A stretch of DNA of 64,000 nucleotides, from assembly GCF_002252585.1 (NCBI RefSeq), contig NZ_NQLD01000008.1; one strand, given 5' to 3'. This document shows, one piece after another, positions 1 to 8,595 of the stretch. The notes under the pieces are model-generated. The model was not told where the DNA came from. It made no database searches and worked only from the letters and a program-made list of their open reading frames with translations. The stretch is from Methanocatella intestini. Its GTDB lineage: Archaea; Methanobacteriota; Methanobacteria; Methanobacteriales; Methanobacteriaceae. The position numbers and the translations under genes are program-made. Each line of letters opens with the position of its first letter. Position 1 is the stretch's first letter.

Positions 1-1
1 A

Positions 2-142
2 TCAGGGAATAGAAGACTGTAAATCATTGCTTAATTTCTCCCCATAAGATTCATATTCAGAAAATTCTTCAAAAAAATCGAAAAGTTTAAGTTGTTTATC
101 CTCCAATATAGAACATGGAGCTTTTGTATTGTCTTTATTCAT
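2..142 (-). CDS. possible small protein, 46 aa
   Basis: A short reading frame starts at an ATG (140-142) and stops at TGA (2-4). It would encode a 46-residue acidic protein with the motif LFDFFEEF in its middle. It lies about 200 nt downstream of mcrA on the same strand, beyond the hairpin at 306-329. I do not recognise it. It could be a genuine small gene, the remnant of a longer one, or chance; no clear ribosome site was seen before the ATG. The 143-305 interval between it and the hairpin is A+T rich and shows nothing else. Confidence 0.25.
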   Translation of the reverse strand: MNKDNTKAPCSILEDKQLKLFDFFEEFSEYESYGEKLSNDLQSSIP

Positions 143-305
143 ATTAATATATTAGCTCCACTTAATATATTAAATTTACTATCTTATTTTAAAAAATAAA
201 ACCCAAAAAAGCATTTAAAAAATTTTTTGAAATTAAAAATTAAAAATTCAAATCACCAAAGTCCTTGACAGAGCCAATTTTAAGGTATACTTAAATTTAA
301 GGAAT

Positions 306-329
306 AAATAGGTGAAAAATCACCTATTT
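306..329 (-). terminator. hairpin downstream of mcrA
   Basis: A perfect 10-bp inverted repeat (AAATAGGTGA / TCACCTATTT) with a 4-nt AAAA loop begins 17 nt beyond the mcrA stop codon. It sits where the mcr transcript would end. The minus strand after the stem is T-rich only in patches, so it may be a 3' end stabilising hairpin rather than a classical terminator. That it is structured is seen in the sequence; its role is inferred. Confidence 0.5.
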
Positions 330-346
330 AACCTATTTGTTTAAAT

Positions 347-2002
347 TTATTTTGCTGGGGTGATGACAGTTCTTTCACCAGATGGTTCGAACTCTCTTAA
401 TGCACCTTTAGCAAATTCTTCACGAACTTTTGAGAAGTCAAATACTAAGTTTTTATCAGCAAATGCGATTTTAATTAATGGGTTGAAAGCCCATGCATCT
501 CCACGAGCTGCGTGAGGAGCTTGAGCGATACCAGCGTATTCACCTTGGTGACCTACGTTCATTGCGTAGTTAGGATAGTTTGGTCCTCTCATTTCGAGTG
601 GTAAACCTTCATCATTTCTGATGGAGAATACGTTAGCTGCACCACATTGATCTTGTAAATCGTAACCGTAGAATCCTAATCTGGAATGTTGTTCTTTGTG
701 TAAGTACATAGCTAAGTACCATGCGCTTAAACCAGTTTGAGCATTACCAGTAGCGAATGCAGTAGATGCACCAGCTGCTGCGGAAATTACGGAAGCTCTT
801 TGAGATCCACCGAAGTGAGTTTCAAGTAATGCTGGGTATTCTTCGTATTGTTCTAATGCGTAGAATGCAACTTCAGAACCTACATCAAGAACAGTGTCCA
901 TGTTGTTAGGTGCTTCAGTTAATCCACCATATTTGTCTTCTACATAGTCTTTACCATAGTAAGTAAAGTCATCTAATACATCATCAGTATATGCTGCAGT
1001 AGCATATTGGGTGAATCCTACACCACCAGACATGTAAGAACCTAACCAGATTTGGTCGTAAAGTGCAGCACCTAATGCTACTACTTCTAAAGTGGAACGT
1101 ACAGGGTCATCAGGGTAAACTCTGGAACCTTGACAGATATCTGCCATGAAACCAAATGGAACTCCACCTAACTCGTTTTCTGCTCTTGCTCTTCTTACAG
1201 GTAAGTAAGTACCCATGTGAATAACTTCTGCGTGTTTGGATGCGTATGCGAAGTCACCAGTAGCTCCTTCACCAGCACATTGGTTGTATGCAGAAATCAT
1301 TGACATACCAATTTGCATTGCAGACCATCTTGAGGTAGTACCTCCGTCACAAACTCTTCCTACGATAGCAGGAATTCTTACAGCTTGCCATACACTTCCA
1401 CCAACTTCTTCTTTTAAAGCTGCTGCTTGTTCATCATTGAACTCTTTGTTGATGTCTAAAACGAATGCTGAATCAATTTCATCAGCTAATTCATCGTCAC
1501 CAGTAAATACTTTAACATAACTGTCTTGTACTACTAATGGGTCAGTTTCTACCATGTGTTCTTGAACTACTGCTGCACCAGGCATTGCGTGGTTTACAGT
1601 TTCTAAGTATTCAGTAATAGTTTCAGGAGTTACTTCAATACCTAACCTTTTTTCAAGAACGTTGTGAGCAGTGTTTAAACCTACAATTACAGTTCTTCTA
1701 ATATCGTCCCAAGCTTGTTGGATAGCTGCGTTGTTAATGAAGTGTAAATCATCACCTTCTACATAAGTATCAGTAGTAGATAATTGGTAAGACATTAAAG
1801 CCCTTTGACCTAAAGGAGTACCAATGTCTGGGTTGTACATTGGAATTCCTCTTTTTTCAGCGATTTCTTTACCTTCTTTTACGAATGCGCTTTTTCTTTC
1901 AGATTGTTTCCAACCGCCCATGTTATAGAAAGTGGTTCTTTTATCAGTTGGATCTTCACTGAATTTGTTTTTCATTGCATCTAAGAATTTTTTATCTGCC
2001 AT
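347..2002 (-). CDS. mcrA: methyl-coenzyme M reductase I subunit alpha
   Basis: Catalytic alpha subunit of MCR, the F430-nickel enzyme that makes methane from methyl-coenzyme M and coenzyme B. The start is set at the second ATG (MADKKFL), giving 551 aa; an upstream ATG at 2014 would overlap mcrG and add MGLS. Sites of the known post-translational modifications are present: His258 in SKHAEV (N-methyl-His), Arg272 in VRRAR (methyl-Arg), Gln401 in GGSQRA (methyl-Gln), Gly446 in YGYD (thioglycine) and Cys453 in QDQCG (S-methyl-Cys). Whether each is modified cannot be seen from DNA. It is the last gene of mcrBDCGA, with its ATG only 2 nt after the mcrG stop. The order including mcrC marks isoenzyme I rather than II. 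Confidence 0.98.
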   Translation of the reverse strand: MADKKFLDAMKNKFSEDPTDKRTTFYNMGGWKQSERKSAFVKEGKEIAEKRGIPMYNPDIGTPLGQRALMSYQLSTTDTYVEGDDLHFINNAAIQQAWDDIRRTVIVGLNTAHNVLEKRLGIEVTPETITEYLETVNHAMPGAAVVQEHMVETDPLVVQDSYVKVFTGDDELADEIDSAFVLDINKEFNDEQAAALKEEVGGSVWQAVRIPAIVGRVCDGGTTSRWSAMQIGMSMISAYNQCAGEGATGDFAYASKHAEVIHMGTYLPVRRARAENELGGVPFGFMADICQGSRVYPDDPVRSTLEVVALGAALYDQIWLGSYMSGGVGFTQYATAAYTDDVLDDFTYYGKDYVEDKYGGLTEAPNNMDTVLDVGSEVAFYALEQYEEYPALLETHFGGSQRASVISAAAGASTAFATGNAQTGLSAWYLAMYLHKEQHSRLGFYGYDLQDQCGAANVFSIRNDEGLPLEMRGPNYPNYAMNVGHQGEYAGIAQAPHAARGDAWAFNPLIKIAFADKNLVFDFSKVREEFAKGALREFEPSGERTVITPAK

Positions 2003-2004
2003 AC

Positions 2005-2766
2005 TTAATCCCATCCTTCAACTGGATTGAATGCACCAAATGATCTGGATACGTGAATGTTTTTTAACACTTCAACAGCTTCAGTATCATCTTTGTATGC
2101 TTCACCATCAATTCTGTAAATTGTGGTTTTTGATTTTAAGGTTTCTTCATCTAATGGTTCACCTAATACTACTGGTTCGTCTAAGTCTACACCGATTTGG
2201 TCTCTTACCATTTCAACGTTACCAGTTTCTTTGTTGAATACTTGTCTTCTAAGCATATCAAACATTAAACCATTTTCGTCTAACCTTAAAGAGTGACCGT
2301 GTACACCTGCACCTCTAATACCAGTTCTTGCAGTATCGAAGTATTCGGTTTCTAAGAGGTATTTGGAAATACGTTCAATATCTCTTTCCCTAGCTTCGAT
2401 AACTTGTCTTCCGGATAAAGTACCAGTATCAATTCCTCTGAATCTGTTTAAATAAGACCTTGCTCTTAAGTAAGGTTGAGCTGGTGCGAAGTACATTGAG
2501 TCTACAAATTGGATGTATCTAATCCTGTCCCCTGCTTTTGCACCTGCAATAGGGGTAACTAATTCTCTTACAATGTCATCAGGCTCATCCATTTCATCTA
2601 ATGGTGGGTGAACACTTTTGTATTCTTCACCTGGAGCTCTGTGACCTAATATTTTTACTACGTCTTCATCAGAGATTTCTCTTAACTTTTCTAACTCGTA
2701 ATCTGGATTACAAAAGTTTCTTCTGTTTTGAGCAACCTGAGAAGTACCTGGATAAATTTGTGCCAT
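2005..2766 (-). CDS. mcrG: methyl-coenzyme M reductase I subunit gamma
   Basis: Gamma subunit (253 aa) of the alpha2beta2gamma2 MCR complex, which helps form the two F430 active-site channels. The N-terminus MAQIYPGTSQVAQNRR and the downstream segments are typical of McrG, and the length is normal for the family. It starts 2 nt after the mcrC stop codon and ends 2 nt before the mcrA start, so translation is probably coupled along the operon. No unusual feature seen. Confidence 0.97.
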   Translation of the reverse strand: MAQIYPGTSQVAQNRRNFCNPDYELEKLREISDEDVVKILGHRAPGEEYKSVHPPLDEMDEPDDIVRELVTPIAGAKAGDRIRYIQFVDSMYFAPAQPYLRARSYLNRFRGIDTGTLSGRQVIEARERDIERISKYLLETEYFDTARTGIRGAGVHGHSLRLDENGLMFDMLRRQVFNKETGNVEMVRDQIGVDLDEPVVLGEPLDEETLKSKTTIYRIDGEAYKDDTEAVEVLKNIHVSRSFGAFNPVEGWD

Positions 2767-2768
2767 AA

Positions 2769-3368
2769 TTATGCATCTCCTAATGCTAATTTAACTTTTC
2801 TAATAATTTCATCTAATTTTTCCTGTGAGATTGTTTCTCCACGAATAACTCCACTAACAATATCAACAATGTGTCCTTCTGTTTTAACATCCTCTTCAGA
2901 TGGCATGACTTTAGAAGTTTTTACACCAATTTTGGCAAAATCTTCACAGTCAACTGGAGATTCACAAATGATAATACAAGGCTTGTTTACATTCCTTAAA
3001 ATCAATCTAGCTTTGTAGATTAAATGATTTTTGACTCCGCCTAAATGAATAACAAGTAATTTAAAATTACTCATTTGTTCCACTTCCTTATCAGTGAGAC
3101 CAAATAAGGTACCGCCAGAAGCCGGAGCATCATGAGGAACACCTGCACCTGCATTTAATACCATTGTACTAGTTAAAACATTGGATTCACGTAATCCGAA
3201 AGTGATTTCACAAACAGGTTTAGTAATATGTCTACGTCCTGGAGACATAGCAACAGCTAAAACTTCAGCTCCACATTCAGCAAATGTGCCTCTTTGTGCA
3301 AGACCTCCGCCTTTACCCATACCACCTGTTGCTCTGCAATCAACTACGTGAGTACATCTTCCAATCAT
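2769..3368 (-). CDS. mcrC: McrC, MCR operon protein / activation complex subunit
   Basis: McrC is a conserved MCR operon protein; later biochemical work places it in the ATP-dependent complex that activates MCR by reducing its nickel cofactor. The start is set at the ATG giving MIGRCTHVVDCR, one nt after the mcrD stop and about 8 nt after an AAGGATG ribosome site. Longer starts at 3380 and 3392 would overlap mcrD and fit the ribosome site less well. The run MGKGGGLAQRGTFAECG and the SPGRRHITKPVCE motif are diagnostic for the family. About 199 aa. Confidence 0.92.
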   Translation of the reverse strand: MIGRCTHVVDCRATGGMGKGGGLAQRGTFAECGAEVLAVAMSPGRRHITKPVCEITFGLRESNVLTSTMVLNAGAGVPHDAPASGGTLFGLTDKEVEQMSNFKLLVIHLGGVKNHLIYKARLILRNVNKPCIIICESPVDCEDFAKIGVKTSKVMPSEEDVKTEGHIVDIVSGVIRGETISQEKLDEIIRKVKLALGDA

Positions 3369-3369
3369 T

Positions 3370-3837
3370 TTAAAAGTCATCCTTTCTAACAATATTTACG
3401 TGATCTTCAAAACTTGAATATTGATCAGTCATTCCAATTAATTCATCAGGTAAATCTGCATCACCATATTTAATTCTATCAGAAACTGTTCTTTCCTTTC
3501 TGATGTAATTTGTTTTGTCCTGATTGATATCAAATCCAAAAGGAATATGCTTTTTGCAGATTTCTTCAATTTTTTTAACTGTAGACTCCATTGTCAGTTC
3601 AACAAAAATTCTGCCAGTTTTAACTTTAAGAACAACATCTTCGCCATTAATGTTAATCACTCTACGTTCCCTATATTGTGGAGGTAAAGTTTCTTCAGTT
3701 TTTGGAAATCTCGGACCATGAATTACAGTCCTTTTAACATCTTCAAGTGATTCAATGTCATTTAACAACTTTTCTGTTGTGTCACTTCCAAGCACTCTAT
3801 ATGGGAATATTTCAATATCCATTTTTTTGCCGTCCAT
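3370..3837 (-). CDS. mcrD: McrD, MCR operon protein D
   Basis: Small conserved MCR operon protein (155 aa) that binds apo-MCR and is thought to act as an assembly or activation chaperone. Recognised from position between mcrB and mcrC and from the N-terminal DIEIFPYRVLGSDTTEKLL and VIHGPRFPK segments. An alternative start five codons later (MDIEIFP, 3822) is equally plausible because neither ATG has a strong ribosome site. It is 28 nt downstream of mcrB. Confidence 0.93.
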   Translation of the reverse strand: MDGKKMDIEIFPYRVLGSDTTEKLLNDIESLEDVKRTVIHGPRFPKTEETLPPQYRERRVININGEDVVLKVKTGRIFVELTMESTVKKIEEICKKHIPFGFDINQDKTNYIRKERTVSDRIKYGDADLPDELIGMTDQYSSFEDHVNIVRKDDF

Positions 3838-3865
3838 GAAAAATTAGATTTAAATATTAAATTAA

Positions 3866-5197
3866 TTAGATGTCACCTTTAATATCATCAGCTGCTAAAG
3901 CAACATATTTGAGAGGTTCTCTAAATTCATCAACTTGACTGTATACTTCTTTAATTAAACCAGAAGTTGCTTCTGGTGAAAAGAGTTGTGTTCCTGCATC
4001 TAAGGACATAGCAGCAGCTACACAAGGGATACAGAATCCTTTACTGTGTCTGGTTACAACGTGGTTACCGTTAAAGAGACCAGGGCCTCCTCCACCGTAG
4101 ATAGAGTGACTGAAGAAAGAGAATCCTACAGCTACACCTTCTGCTCTACCGTAGTCAATACTTGGTAAACCAGTAGCAAATTCAATGTTATCATTGAAGT
4201 ATAATAAAGTGGATGGAATACCTTGAGCAGCACGAGCAGCACCAATGTTTACCATAACAGCAGCAGTAGCACCAGCAGCAGCATATGCGTTCCATAAAGC
4301 TGCGTCATCAGTGTTATAAATTGAGAAATCGGTTAAGTCTTTTTGAGGAGCAATAACTCCGTCAGCTTCAGCTCTAGCGATAGTTCCGTTTACAACACTA
4401 CCAACAGTACCTTCTTTTGCATTATCTTTTACTAAATCTAAAACCATATTGTCAGCATTCATACCTTGGTAAGCTAAACCTAATAAGTGTAATCTTTCGT
4501 ATGCACCAATAGCATCACCCATTTCAAACATAGCAGTTTGTTCGAAAATAGATGCTAAAGCAGTAGCTTGGAAAGTGTTTTTTAAGGTAGCAGCAGCAAA
4601 ATCATTTGCTTTAACACCTCTTAATGCATAACCTGCACCTTCGAGTTTTTGTGGAATGTCTAACATAGTAGCAATGTTGGATCCTTTGTAATCTACGGAT
4701 TGTGGGTATCTACCTAATACTGCAGCTTTTACGAAGTTTGCATCATAGATACTTACGTCACATACATCAATAATAGCTTGTACTAATGAAGTTGCAGTAG
4801 ATAATGGAGCAACAGAGTATTCTGCAGCAACATCAATTCTTTTAGATGGAACTTGTACTAATAATCTTTTACCTCCGGAAATAGGTTCAACTTTAGTATC
4901 ATCATCTTCAGAAATTTGTATCATTTCTTTCATTTTTTCTGCAATTGCACCTGCATTTGCTACAATATCAATATCCAATTCCCTTCCTAATATTTTGGAT
5001 TTGTCTCCACCGACTGAACCGGTTTTGACAGATTTTTCAAGTCCTTCTAAGTTTACTGCAACAGTTCTTTTTACACCTTTAACAATGTTTTGAATAGCAG
5101 TGTTCCTGAGTGGACTTAAAGCTTCGATTGGGACATCAGATACAACTAATGAGCCTCTATCGTCGTATAAATCGACTTTATCATCAAACTTTGCCAT
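3866..5197 (-). CDS. mcrB: methyl-coenzyme M reductase I subunit beta
   Basis: Beta subunit (443 aa) and first gene of the operon. The start MAKFDDKVDLYDDRG is preceded by a clear ribosome site, AGGAGGG (5203-5209, minus strand), about 5 nt from the ATG. The glycine-rich HSIYGGGGPGLFNGNHVVTR segment is typical of McrB and lies near the coenzyme-binding region in known structures. Length matches the family. Expression is expected to be very high, driven from the long upstream region 5198-5788. Confidence 0.97.
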   Translation of the reverse strand: MAKFDDKVDLYDDRGSLVVSDVPIEALSPLRNTAIQNIVKGVKRTVAVNLEGLEKSVKTGSVGGDKSKILGRELDIDIVANAGAIAEKMKEMIQISEDDDTKVEPISGGKRLLVQVPSKRIDVAAEYSVAPLSTATSLVQAIIDVCDVSIYDANFVKAAVLGRYPQSVDYKGSNIATMLDIPQKLEGAGYALRGVKANDFAAATLKNTFQATALASIFEQTAMFEMGDAIGAYERLHLLGLAYQGMNADNMVLDLVKDNAKEGTVGSVVNGTIARAEADGVIAPQKDLTDFSIYNTDDAALWNAYAAAGATAAVMVNIGAARAAQGIPSTLLYFNDNIEFATGLPSIDYGRAEGVAVGFSFFSHSIYGGGGPGLFNGNHVVTRHSKGFCIPCVAAAMSLDAGTQLFSPEATSGLIKEVYSQVDEFREPLKYVALAADDIKGDI

Positions 5198-5788
5198 TTT
5201 TTCCCTCCTAATTAAATAGAGTATTTAATATACCACCTGCATTTGAGTGAAATTTTTCACACAAATTTGGATAAAGCTATACACAATAATTAATTGTAAG
5301 ATAGCTAACCATATGGTATACAAGTCTTATTTTAATTAAGATATAATATAAACATTACCAATGGGATAATTTAGAAAACTTTATTAACAATAAGCGTTCC
5401 TAAAAACTTAGGAAAAATGAAGTCAAAAGTAATACTTTAAAAATAACATATCCCATATTTATTTCAGAGATAATAAAATTAAAAATAATATTTAGAAAAA
5501 TAAGATATTAATTACTATCTAAAATTATCATATAACAATTATTAGACAATTATTATTTTAAAAAACCAGTTAAATTAATATTTACTAAAATATATCCAAC
5601 AAAATTTACAATAATACAAAAATGAATAAAATTAATACAATAAATGATAAATTTTTTAAACAAAAAACTATTATTAATTAAAAATACTGTAAAATAATCA
5701 AGATTTAGGAAAAACAAAATTATTATAAAAAATAGGCAAAGTAATACTAAATTACTTTATATAATACTAAAAACATAATAAAAATATT
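5198..5788. promoter_or_regulatory. divergent mcr / mmp10 intergenic region
   Basis: A 591-nt, very A+T-rich stretch without a convincing reading frame separates mcrB (minus) from mmp10 (plus). Seen: the mcrB ribosome site at 5203-5209; a TATA-like TTTATATTATA on the minus strand at about 5342-5354, which would give an mcr leader of roughly 120 nt; a 7-bp inverted repeat TTCCTAA/TTAGGAA at 5397-5414; a palindrome ACCATATGGT at 5308-5317; and TTTATATAA at about 5756-5764, some 25-30 nt before the mmp10 ATG. No ribosome site precedes mmp10, so its message may be leaderless. The assignment of each element is inference. Confidence 0.5.
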
Positions 5789-7036
5789 ATGCAAGTTGTA
5801 GCAGATGTTGGAGGAATTCCTGGAAAAGATTGTAATGGTTTTTGTAAATACTGTTACTTTAGAAAGGTAAAAGAAGTTAAAGCATTTGGCTGTGCTCACT
5901 GTTTACCTAATAAAATTGGCTGTGACAGATGTAGTAAAGGAATAACCGACTCACAAAGTGAATTTAAATCTCCCTTTGAAGTAATTACAGAAGTTCAAAA
6001 TGCTTTGATGATGCAACCTAATTTTAGAGAAAAAACTATTAAAGCAAATATCAGCGGAGGAGGAGATGTTAGCTGCTATCCTTATCTTGAAAATTTAACT
6101 GCTAATTTAAATCAGTTTTCACTTAATTCCCACTTAGGATATACATGTGGAAAAGGCATTACTGACAGCGCAATAGCTTCCAGATTGATTAATAACGGTG
6201 TTGATGAAGTTACATTTACTGTTTTTTCAACAGACCCCAAACTCAGAAAAGAATGGGTAAAAGATCAAAAACCTGAAGAAGCTCTGAAAGCATGTAAAAT
6301 TTTTTGTGAAAATGTTGATTTAACAGGAGCCGGAGTAATAATTCCCGGAGTTAATGATGGTGATGTACTTAGACAAACATGTAATACCTTAGAAGAATGG
6401 GGAGCTAAAGGATTTATCCTAATGCGATTTGCAAATACATTTAATGAAGGACTGATTTTAGGAAACGAACCTATTCTTAAAGGAATTGAATCACAACCTG
6501 TTGAAGAATTTGGGCATTTAGTCGAAGAAATCAATAAAGAATATAACTTCAGAGTAACAGGAACACCATTATGTGATCCTGAAACAGGGGGGCCATTTGC
6601 AATAGCTAAAGATGAAAATGAAATATTTTTACAGTTTATTAAAAAAGTAACTGGAGAAGCTACCATAATTACATCTAAAATAGCTGCACCATTCATAAGT
6701 AAAATATTTGATAAAATAGATGCAGAGGATGTAAATGTAATAGCTGTTCCAAAAGAGATAGCCTGTTTAATTACAAAAGAAGATTTGGAACAAATTGATT
6801 TAAGTGAAGTAAAACAGGCAGTTATCATTCCAGGACGTGCTTTTGTTCATCAATTAGATGCTGAGAGAATTTTAAGTGCTGACGGTATAGAACGTATTGT
6901 TGGGCGTGGACCAGATACTTTAACAATAGATGGAGAGCTTAGTTTTGATAAAACCGATGAAAATGTTATTGAAGAAGAATTAACTCAATTTAATGATTTG
7001 GTAGATGCTATTAACTTCTTTGGAATGAAAATATAA
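5789..7036 (+). CDS. mmp10: Mmp10, radical SAM McrA arginine methyltransferase
   Basis: Methanogenesis marker protein 10 (415 aa), a cobalamin-dependent radical SAM enzyme that C-methylates a conserved McrA arginine, probably Arg272 of the McrA encoded here. The radical SAM motif is CNGFCKYC (Cys15, Cys19, Cys22). A following Cys-rich segment (GCAHC...GCDRC, residues about 34-48) matches the additional metal site of this family. The SGGGDVSCYPY segment fits the SAM-binding glycine motif. It is transcribed away from mcr, with a TATA-like box close to its ATG and no ribosome site. Length is normal. Confidence 0.92.
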   Translation: MQVVADVGGIPGKDCNGFCKYCYFRKVKEVKAFGCAHCLPNKIGCDRCSKGITDSQSEFKSPFEVITEVQNALMMQPNFREKTIKANISGGGDVSCYPYLENLTANLNQFSLNSHLGYTCGKGITDSAIASRLINNGVDEVTFTVFSTDPKLRKEWVKDQKPEEALKACKIFCENVDLTGAGVIIPGVNDGDVLRQTCNTLEEWGAKGFILMRFANTFNEGLILGNEPILKGIESQPVEEFGHLVEEINKEYNFRVTGTPLCDPETGGPFAIAKDENEIFLQFIKKVTGEATIITSKIAAPFISKIFDKIDAEDVNVIAVPKEIACLITKEDLEQIDLSEVKQAVIIPGRAFVHQLDAERILSADGIERIVGRGPDTLTIDGELSFDKTDENVIEEELTQFNDLVDAINFFGMKI

Positions 7037-7049
7037 AAAAGCAGATGAT

Positions 7050-7970
7050 TTAAGAATCATCAATAATAGAACTTTCAGTATGGATTTTTACTAAAATATA
7101 ATCATACATGAAAGATTTTTTAATTTCAGCCAAATCCGATAATTTTTTACCTTCTATAACTACATTTTCAATTAATTCATGATATTTATCATAATTTAAT
7201 TTTACTCTAACTCCGTCAAGTTGAACAGTAATCGGTGCAGGAGATATAACATCTTCAATAGCCGGAACCTGATTTTCAATAGCATTTTTAACTACAATAG
7301 AAGGAACAAGTGGTGGATCCAATGCCATTTCTCTTTTTTTATTATTTAAAATTATTTCAATAGTATCCACTAAATCATTAAGAGCTCTTATATCCGGACC
7401 TCTTTTAAGCCTTCTTGGAATCCTGCCAAGTCCGCCAACATATGCATCAGCACCTGGAAGTTCTTCAATTGGGATTTCAGGAGCACCAGTTACAATAACT
7501 GGAACATTAATATCATCATATAAAAAGGATTTTTCTTGAATACAATTTTTAAAACTGCCTAATGCGAAAACAGCCACATCATGTTCTTCAATTAAGCTTT
7601 TTTCTTCTTCAGTAATTCCAGAAGTTCCTTTTCCGTCTCCTCTGGCCAGACCAATCATATTGTCTTTAGCACCGAATTCACGTAAATATTCAGAAATATC
7701 ACATGCTGCATGAGGCAAATGGTGCCTTGCAAGTGTTGGAGATACAATAGCTATTTCAGAACCTGCCATTGGAGCTACTGTTACCTTAGCCAACAATTCT
7801 TTAGCCTTGTTTTTAATAATATCAACATCTTCCAAAGGAATAGCTAAATTTAAAACCAATTCCATTTGTAAAATGTTTTCTTGAAGAATGAAACCACCTA
7901 AATCTTCAATAAGCTCCTTGACTTCTTCACTTTTATGAACTCCACCAGTATATGTTAATGTTTCATACAT
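7050..7970 (-). CDS. mmp7: methanogenesis marker protein 7 (Mmp7)
   Basis: A 306-aa protein matching the methanogenesis marker 7 family: N-terminal MYETLTYTGGVHKSEEV, central PHAACDISEYLREFGAKDNMIGLARGDGKGTSG, and GGLGRIPRRLKRG. Mmp7 has been reported as part of the ATP-driven MCR activation complex with McrC, component A2, Mmp3 and Mmp17. A GGGGGAT ribosome site lies about 10 nt before the ATG. It converges on mmp10 with 13 nt between stops and follows the 171-aa gene on the same strand. Family assignment is from memory of conserved blocks. Confidence 0.82.
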   Translation of the reverse strand: MYETLTYTGGVHKSEEVKELIEDLGGFILQENILQMELVLNLAIPLEDVDIIKNKAKELLAKVTVAPMAGSEIAIVSPTLARHHLPHAACDISEYLREFGAKDNMIGLARGDGKGTSGITEEEKSLIEEHDVAVFALGSFKNCIQEKSFLYDDINVPVIVTGAPEIPIEELPGADAYVGGLGRIPRRLKRGPDIRALNDLVDTIEIILNNKKREMALDPPLVPSIVVKNAIENQVPAIEDVISPAPITVQLDGVRVKLNYDKYHELIENVVIEGKKLSDLAEIKKSFMYDYILVKIHTESSIIDDS

Positions 7971-8020
7971 GCTAAAAAATCCCCCATATAATTTTATTAA
8001 GTAAGTTTTTTACATTATTT

Positions 8021-8536
8021 CTATATTAACTTTTCCAAAATTTCATATCTTTTTTCAAGTCTTGCAAATGGATTTTTAGATACAAAACTGTGTGAAGAAA
8101 TCTCAATTAATGGTTTAGTTTCATTTTGAACTTCATTAGCCAAATAATCGGGATATATTACATAATCATAGTTTTTATCATCAATAACAAATCCCATACT
8201 TTCAGCAGTGTCCTTTAAAAAGTTAGAATAAACTTTAACGTGAATGCTGTTTTTGATATCATTATTAAGATATTTTTTAGCTAACGGATAATCATCAAAA
8301 AATGAAAGTATTTCCTCATCAGTTAACCGGCTGTCAAAATCTATTTTTTTAATACTTTCAAAAATTTGGGCTGATGAATTGACTTTGACTGGAATGGAGT
8401 CTATTTCAACCTTACTTTCAGACAATAAAATAGCCAGATTACCATCATCCTTAGTGGGGTGTTTATTAACATTGTAATTTTTTATTCCAACCAATTTTAC
8501 AAGCTCTTCACACATAGGTGTTGTGACAATTTTCAT
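8021..8536 (-). CDS. unrecognised protein upstream of mmp7, 171 aa
   Basis: I do not recognise this family. The protein is soluble, without signal peptide or membrane segment. It begins MKIVTTPMCEELVKLVGI and has only one cysteine (Cys9). It lies 50 nt upstream of mmp7 on the same strand and 59 nt from divergent comB. No ribosome site is visible before the ATG, so the message may be leaderless. Placement between mmp10/mmp7 and comB suggests a role in MCR maturation or coenzyme M metabolism, but that is inference only. It could be one of the numbered methanogenesis marker families. Confidence 0.8.
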   Translation of the reverse strand: MKIVTTPMCEELVKLVGIKNYNVNKHPTKDDGNLAILLSESKVEIDSIPVKVNSSAQIFESIKKIDFDSRLTDEEILSFFDDYPLAKKYLNNDIKNSIHVKVYSNFLKDTAESMGFVIDDKNYDYVIYPDYLANEVQNETKPLIEISSHSFVSKNPFARLEKRYEILEKLI

Positions 8537-8595
8537 ACTAATAATTATTATAAAAAGTAAAATTTAAAATTAATTAATTTTTATAAATATGAACC

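Noticed and set aside
1236..1520. Open frame on the strand opposite mcrA
   Set aside because: It lies wholly within mcrA and its translation looks like the shadow of the strongly biased codons there.
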